Of a stretch of DNA of 9,352 nucleotides, positions 7,465 through 9,352 are shown in pieces; the stretch's first letter is position 1, and every line of letters starts with the position of its first letter. The notes below the pieces were generated by a model. The model searched no databases. It saw only the letters and a list, made by a program, of their open reading frames with translations, and had not been told where the DNA came from. Origin of the DNA: Candidatus Dormiibacterota bacterium (GTDB lineage: Bacteria > Chloroflexota > Dormibacteria > Dormibacterales > Dormibacteraceae); the NCBI GenBank assembly GCA_003151665.1, contig PLYD01000221.1, positions 1,925 through 11,276 of the forward strand. Reading direction: 5' to 3'. The position numbers were made by a program, and so were the translations under genes.

Positions 7465-8742
7465 ATGAACGAAAGAGAGGATCGACGCCGCTACACGCGC
7501 TGCTCGTTCTGCGGCAAGGGGCAGGACCAGGTGCGCAAGCTGGTGGCCGGCCCGGGCGTTTTCATCTGCGACCAGTGCATCGATCTCTGCCAGGAGGTTC
7601 TCGAGGACGACAACCGCTCCGCGGGCACCAAGAAGCAGAAGACCGGGTTCATCCCCAACCCCAAGACCATCAGCGCGGCGCTTGACCAGTACGTGATCGG
7701 GCAGGACCGCGCCAAGAAGGTGCTTTCGGTCCAGGTCTACAACCACTACAAGCGCATTTCGGCGTCGAAGTCGGTCGGCGATGTCGAGCTGACGAAGTCG
7801 AACGTGCTGCTCGTGGGGCCGACGGGATGCGGCAAGACGTACCTCGCGCAGACGCTCGCCAAGATCCTGGACGTGCCCTTTGCCATCGCCGACGCCACGA
7901 GCCTGACTGAGGCGGGATACGTCGGGGAGGACGTGGAGAACATCCTTCTCCGCCTGATCCAGGCGGCAGACTTCGATATCAGCCGCGCTGAGCGCGGGAT
8001 CATCTACATCGACGAGATCGATAAGATCGCGCGCAAGTCGGACAACCCTTCGATCACTCGTGATGTAAGCGGCGAGGGTGTACAGCAGGCGCTGCTCAAG
8101 ATCCTCGAAGGTACCGTCGCCAACGTGCCGCCACAGGGTGGACGCAAGCACCCGCACCAGGACTTCATCCAGATCAACACGACCAACATCCTTTTCATTT
8201 GTGGTGGCGCGTTCGATGGGTTGGAAAAAGTGGTCGAGCAGCGTATCGGACGCAGGGCGATCGGATTCGGGGCGCCGCACACCAAGATCGAGCGCAAGGC
8301 GGCGTCCGAGACGCTCAAGCTCATGCAGCCGCAGGACCTGCTGAAATACGGGTTCATCCCCGAGTTCATCGGGCGCTTGCCGATCATCGTCACGCTCCAC
8401 CACCTGGATCAGCAGGACATCGTGCGAATCCTCACGGAACCGAAGAACGCGCTCGTCAAGCAGTACCAGAAGTTCTTCTCGCTGGACAACGTTGAGCTGG
8501 TGTTTCAGACGGGATCGCTCGATGCGATCGCAGAGCTTGCTCTGCATCGAGGCACCGGTGCGCGAGCTCTGAAGTCGATCATCGAGGAGGCATTGCTGAA
8601 CTCGATGTTCGAGATCCCCTCACGGCCCGAGATCAAGCGTTGCTTGATCTCCGAGCGGTCGATTCGCGAGGCGCTGGAGCCCGAGTTCGAGCTGGGCGAA
8701 GAGGGCGAAAGCCCAGCACGCCTGGTGGGGGAATCGGCCTAG
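7465..8742 (+). CDS. clpX: ClpX, ATP-dependent unfoldase subunit of the Clp protease
   Basis: AAA+ hexamer that recognises, unfolds and translocates substrates into ClpP. The 425-residue product is full length. The N-terminal zinc-binding domain has Cys13, Cys16, Cys35 and Cys38. The AAA+ core shows Walker A GPTGCGKT (118-125), pore-1 loop GYVG (151-154), Walker B IIYIDE (179-184) and pore-2 RKH (227-229). Sensor 1 lies in the [12 protein letters not shown] region. Also present are the ClpP-docking loop IGF (266-268), an arginine finger in PEFIGRLP (Arg304) and sensor 2 GAR (365-367). All functional elements are intact, so it should work with the ClpP encoded upstream. ATG 7465 has GAGGG (7456-7460) 4 bases upstream, one of the few clear Shine-Dalgarno sites here, as expected for an internal operon gene. 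Starting earlier in the open frame would add unrelated residues encoded over the mini zinc-finger gene. Confidence 0.97.
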   Translation: MNEREDRRRYTRCSFCGKGQDQVRKLVAGPGVFICDQCIDLCQEVLEDDNRSAGTKKQKTGFIPNPKTISAALDQYVIGQDRAKKVLSVQVYNHYKRISASKSVGDVELTKSNVLLVGPTGCGKTYLAQTLAKILDVPFAIADATSLTEAGYVGEDVENILLRLIQAADFDISRAERGIIYIDEIDKIARKSDNPSITRDVSGEGVQQALLKILEGTVANVPPQGGRKHPHQDFIQINTTNILFICGGAFDGLEKVVEQRIGRRAIGFGAPHTKIERKAASETLKLMQPQDLLKYGFIPEFIGRLPIIVTLHHLDQQDIVRILTEPKNALVKQYQKFFSLDNVELVFQTGSLDAIAELALHRGTGARALKSIIEEALLNSMFEIPSRPEIKRCLISERSIREALEPEFELGEEGESPARLVGESA

Positions 8743-8752
8743 CCTTCACCCG

Positions 8753-8806
8753 GCCGGCGCCGCGCGTGGCCTGGCGGCCGGCGACAAAAGGCACGGTTGG
8801 CGCCAA
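8753..8806. terminator. Hairpins between the convergent genes clpX and 8839, possible bidirectional terminator
   Basis: GCCGGCGCC (8753-8761) pairs with GGCGGCCGGC (8773-8782) with one bulged base around an 11-base loop. A second perfect palindrome, TTGGCGCCAA, lies at 8797-8806. They fill the 96-base gap between converging genes, where termination is expected. On the minus strand TTTT runs lie near both structures; on the plus strand there is no T-run. Confidence 0.4.
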
Positions 8807-8838
8807 AAGTGCGGATTCCGCGTTAGGGCTGACTCGCG

Positions 8839-9243
8839 CTATTCGAACCTTACCTTGTGTGCCTTGGACCTCTCGGCTTCGATGTGTTTCTGATCGCGCC
8901 CGGCCGACGCAGCCTGAGCGCGAATGCGCGCATCGCGCTCAGCCTCGAAGCGCTGCGTCTCTTCGTTCGCGTACTTCAGCGCATCCTGGGTGAAAGCCTT
9001 GCAGTGCGCTACAAAACCATCTACGTCCACGCCGCGAAAAACGATGGTCTTCTCGGAGAAATGCGAAAAGGCTTCTTTCTTGACGGTGAACTCAAGGACT
9101 GACGTGCCACCAATCGTCTCGGGCCTTCCCCAGTAGTCCCGAAACGCCTCCATCCATTGATCTGGTGGCGTGTCGTTGAGCTTCACCAGCACATGTCCGT
9201 GTTCATCGACGTCCAGACCTTCGGCAACAATTGAGGTACTCAT
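8839..9243 (-). CDS. Hypothetical protein, 134 residues
   Basis: A soluble, acidic-to-mixed-charge protein with no signal peptide or membrane segment. The N-terminal 90 residues look globular (VAEGLDVDEHGHVLVKLNDT, then PDQWMEAFRDYWG, TSVLEFTVKKEAFSHF and IVFRGVDVDGFVAHCKAF). The C-terminal 45 residues are long, charged and helical (DALKYANEETQRFEAERDAR and on). No catalytic motif or family recognised. The chosen ATG (9243-9241) has AGGAG (9258-9254) 10 bases upstream. The frame extends to an earlier ATG at 9315, which would add 24 residues lacking a ribosome site and running through an inverted repeat, so I prefer the shorter form. It is transcribed towards clpX and is probably a separate unit. 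Less GC-rich codon choice at some positions may indicate lower expression or acquisition, but this is weak. Confidence 0.7.
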   Translation of the reverse strand: MSTSIVAEGLDVDEHGHVLVKLNDTPPDQWMEAFRDYWGRPETIGGTSVLEFTVKKEAFSHFSEKTIVFRGVDVDGFVAHCKAFTQDALKYANEETQRFEAERDARIRAQAASAGRDQKHIEAERSKAHKVRFE

Positions 9244-9265
9244 GGTGCACGAACTCCTACCGATG

Positions 9266-9297
9266 GATTCGATCTGAGCGCTCCGAGCGAACGAATC
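9266..9297. repeat. Inverted repeat upstream of the 8839-9243 gene
   Basis: GATTCG (9266-9271) and CGAATC (9292-9297) flank a 20-base core containing GAGCGCTCCGAGCG. It lies 23-54 bases upstream of the minus-strand start codon, in the likely promoter region, so it may be an operator or a leader hairpin. From there to the window end at 9352 I see no other gene or feature. Confidence 0.3.
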
Positions 9298-9352
9298 GTC
9301 ACCAAACCATCGCATGTTCCGCCCTACGGCGAGGCCAGCAATGGCCTTTCCA

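Noticed and set aside
7462..8547. Minus-strand open frame (361 codons) opposite clpX
   Set aside because: Antisense shadow of clpX; composition (VV, DD, RR runs) follows from its codon structure, with no start signal or domain.

Overview
The window is high-GC bacterial chromosomal DNA (GC strongly preferred at third codon positions) with dense, mostly short-spaced genes. No tRNA, rRNA, insertion sequence, phage gene or CRISPR array is visible. The content is mostly housekeeping: Fe-S cluster assembly, an envelope-building penicillin-binding protein, and the trigger factor / ClpP / ClpX proteostasis block. GC content, probable leaderless starts and the style of the class A PBP (Asn where most families have His in the glycosyltransferase motif; Pro/Ser-rich tail) suggest a Chloroflexota/Dormibacterota-like or actinobacterial lineage. 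This is an inference, not a determination.

Layout. On the minus strand at the left edge, a SufR-type Fe-S repressor gene (188-793) is followed after 5 bases by sufC, which starts at TTG 182 and runs off the window. Divergent from it, on the plus strand, are a possible 44-residue single-pass membrane ORF (848-982) and an MFS transporter (about 979-2154). The transporter frame has no ATG, GTG or TTG in front of its first membrane helix. A GC hairpin at the transporter stop leads into an unrecognised coiled-coil protein (2206-2724). Next come a class A penicillin-binding protein with a Pro-Ser repeat tail (2787-5054), trigger factor (5160-6470), ClpP with a Lys-Glu repeat tail (6526-7230), a 64-residue stand-alone ClpX-type zinc-finger protein (7233-7427) and full-length ClpX (7465-8742). 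A short unrecognised gene (8839-9243, minus) converges on clpX.

How the genes work together. Trigger factor receives nascent chains at the ribosome. ClpX unfolds tagged or damaged proteins and feeds them to ClpP. The mini zinc-finger protein between clpP and clpX copies only the part of ClpX that dimerises and binds adaptors and substrates, so it is a natural candidate for a regulator or decoy of ClpXP. This is the most interesting item in the window.

Two wider patterns stand out. Several genes (2206, 5160, 6526) have a -10-like hexamer 6-8 bases before the start codon and no Shine-Dalgarno sequence, which suggests leaderless transcripts. Two adjacent operons also carry in-frame hexanucleotide repeats at the 3' end of a coding region (the PBP and ClpP tails).
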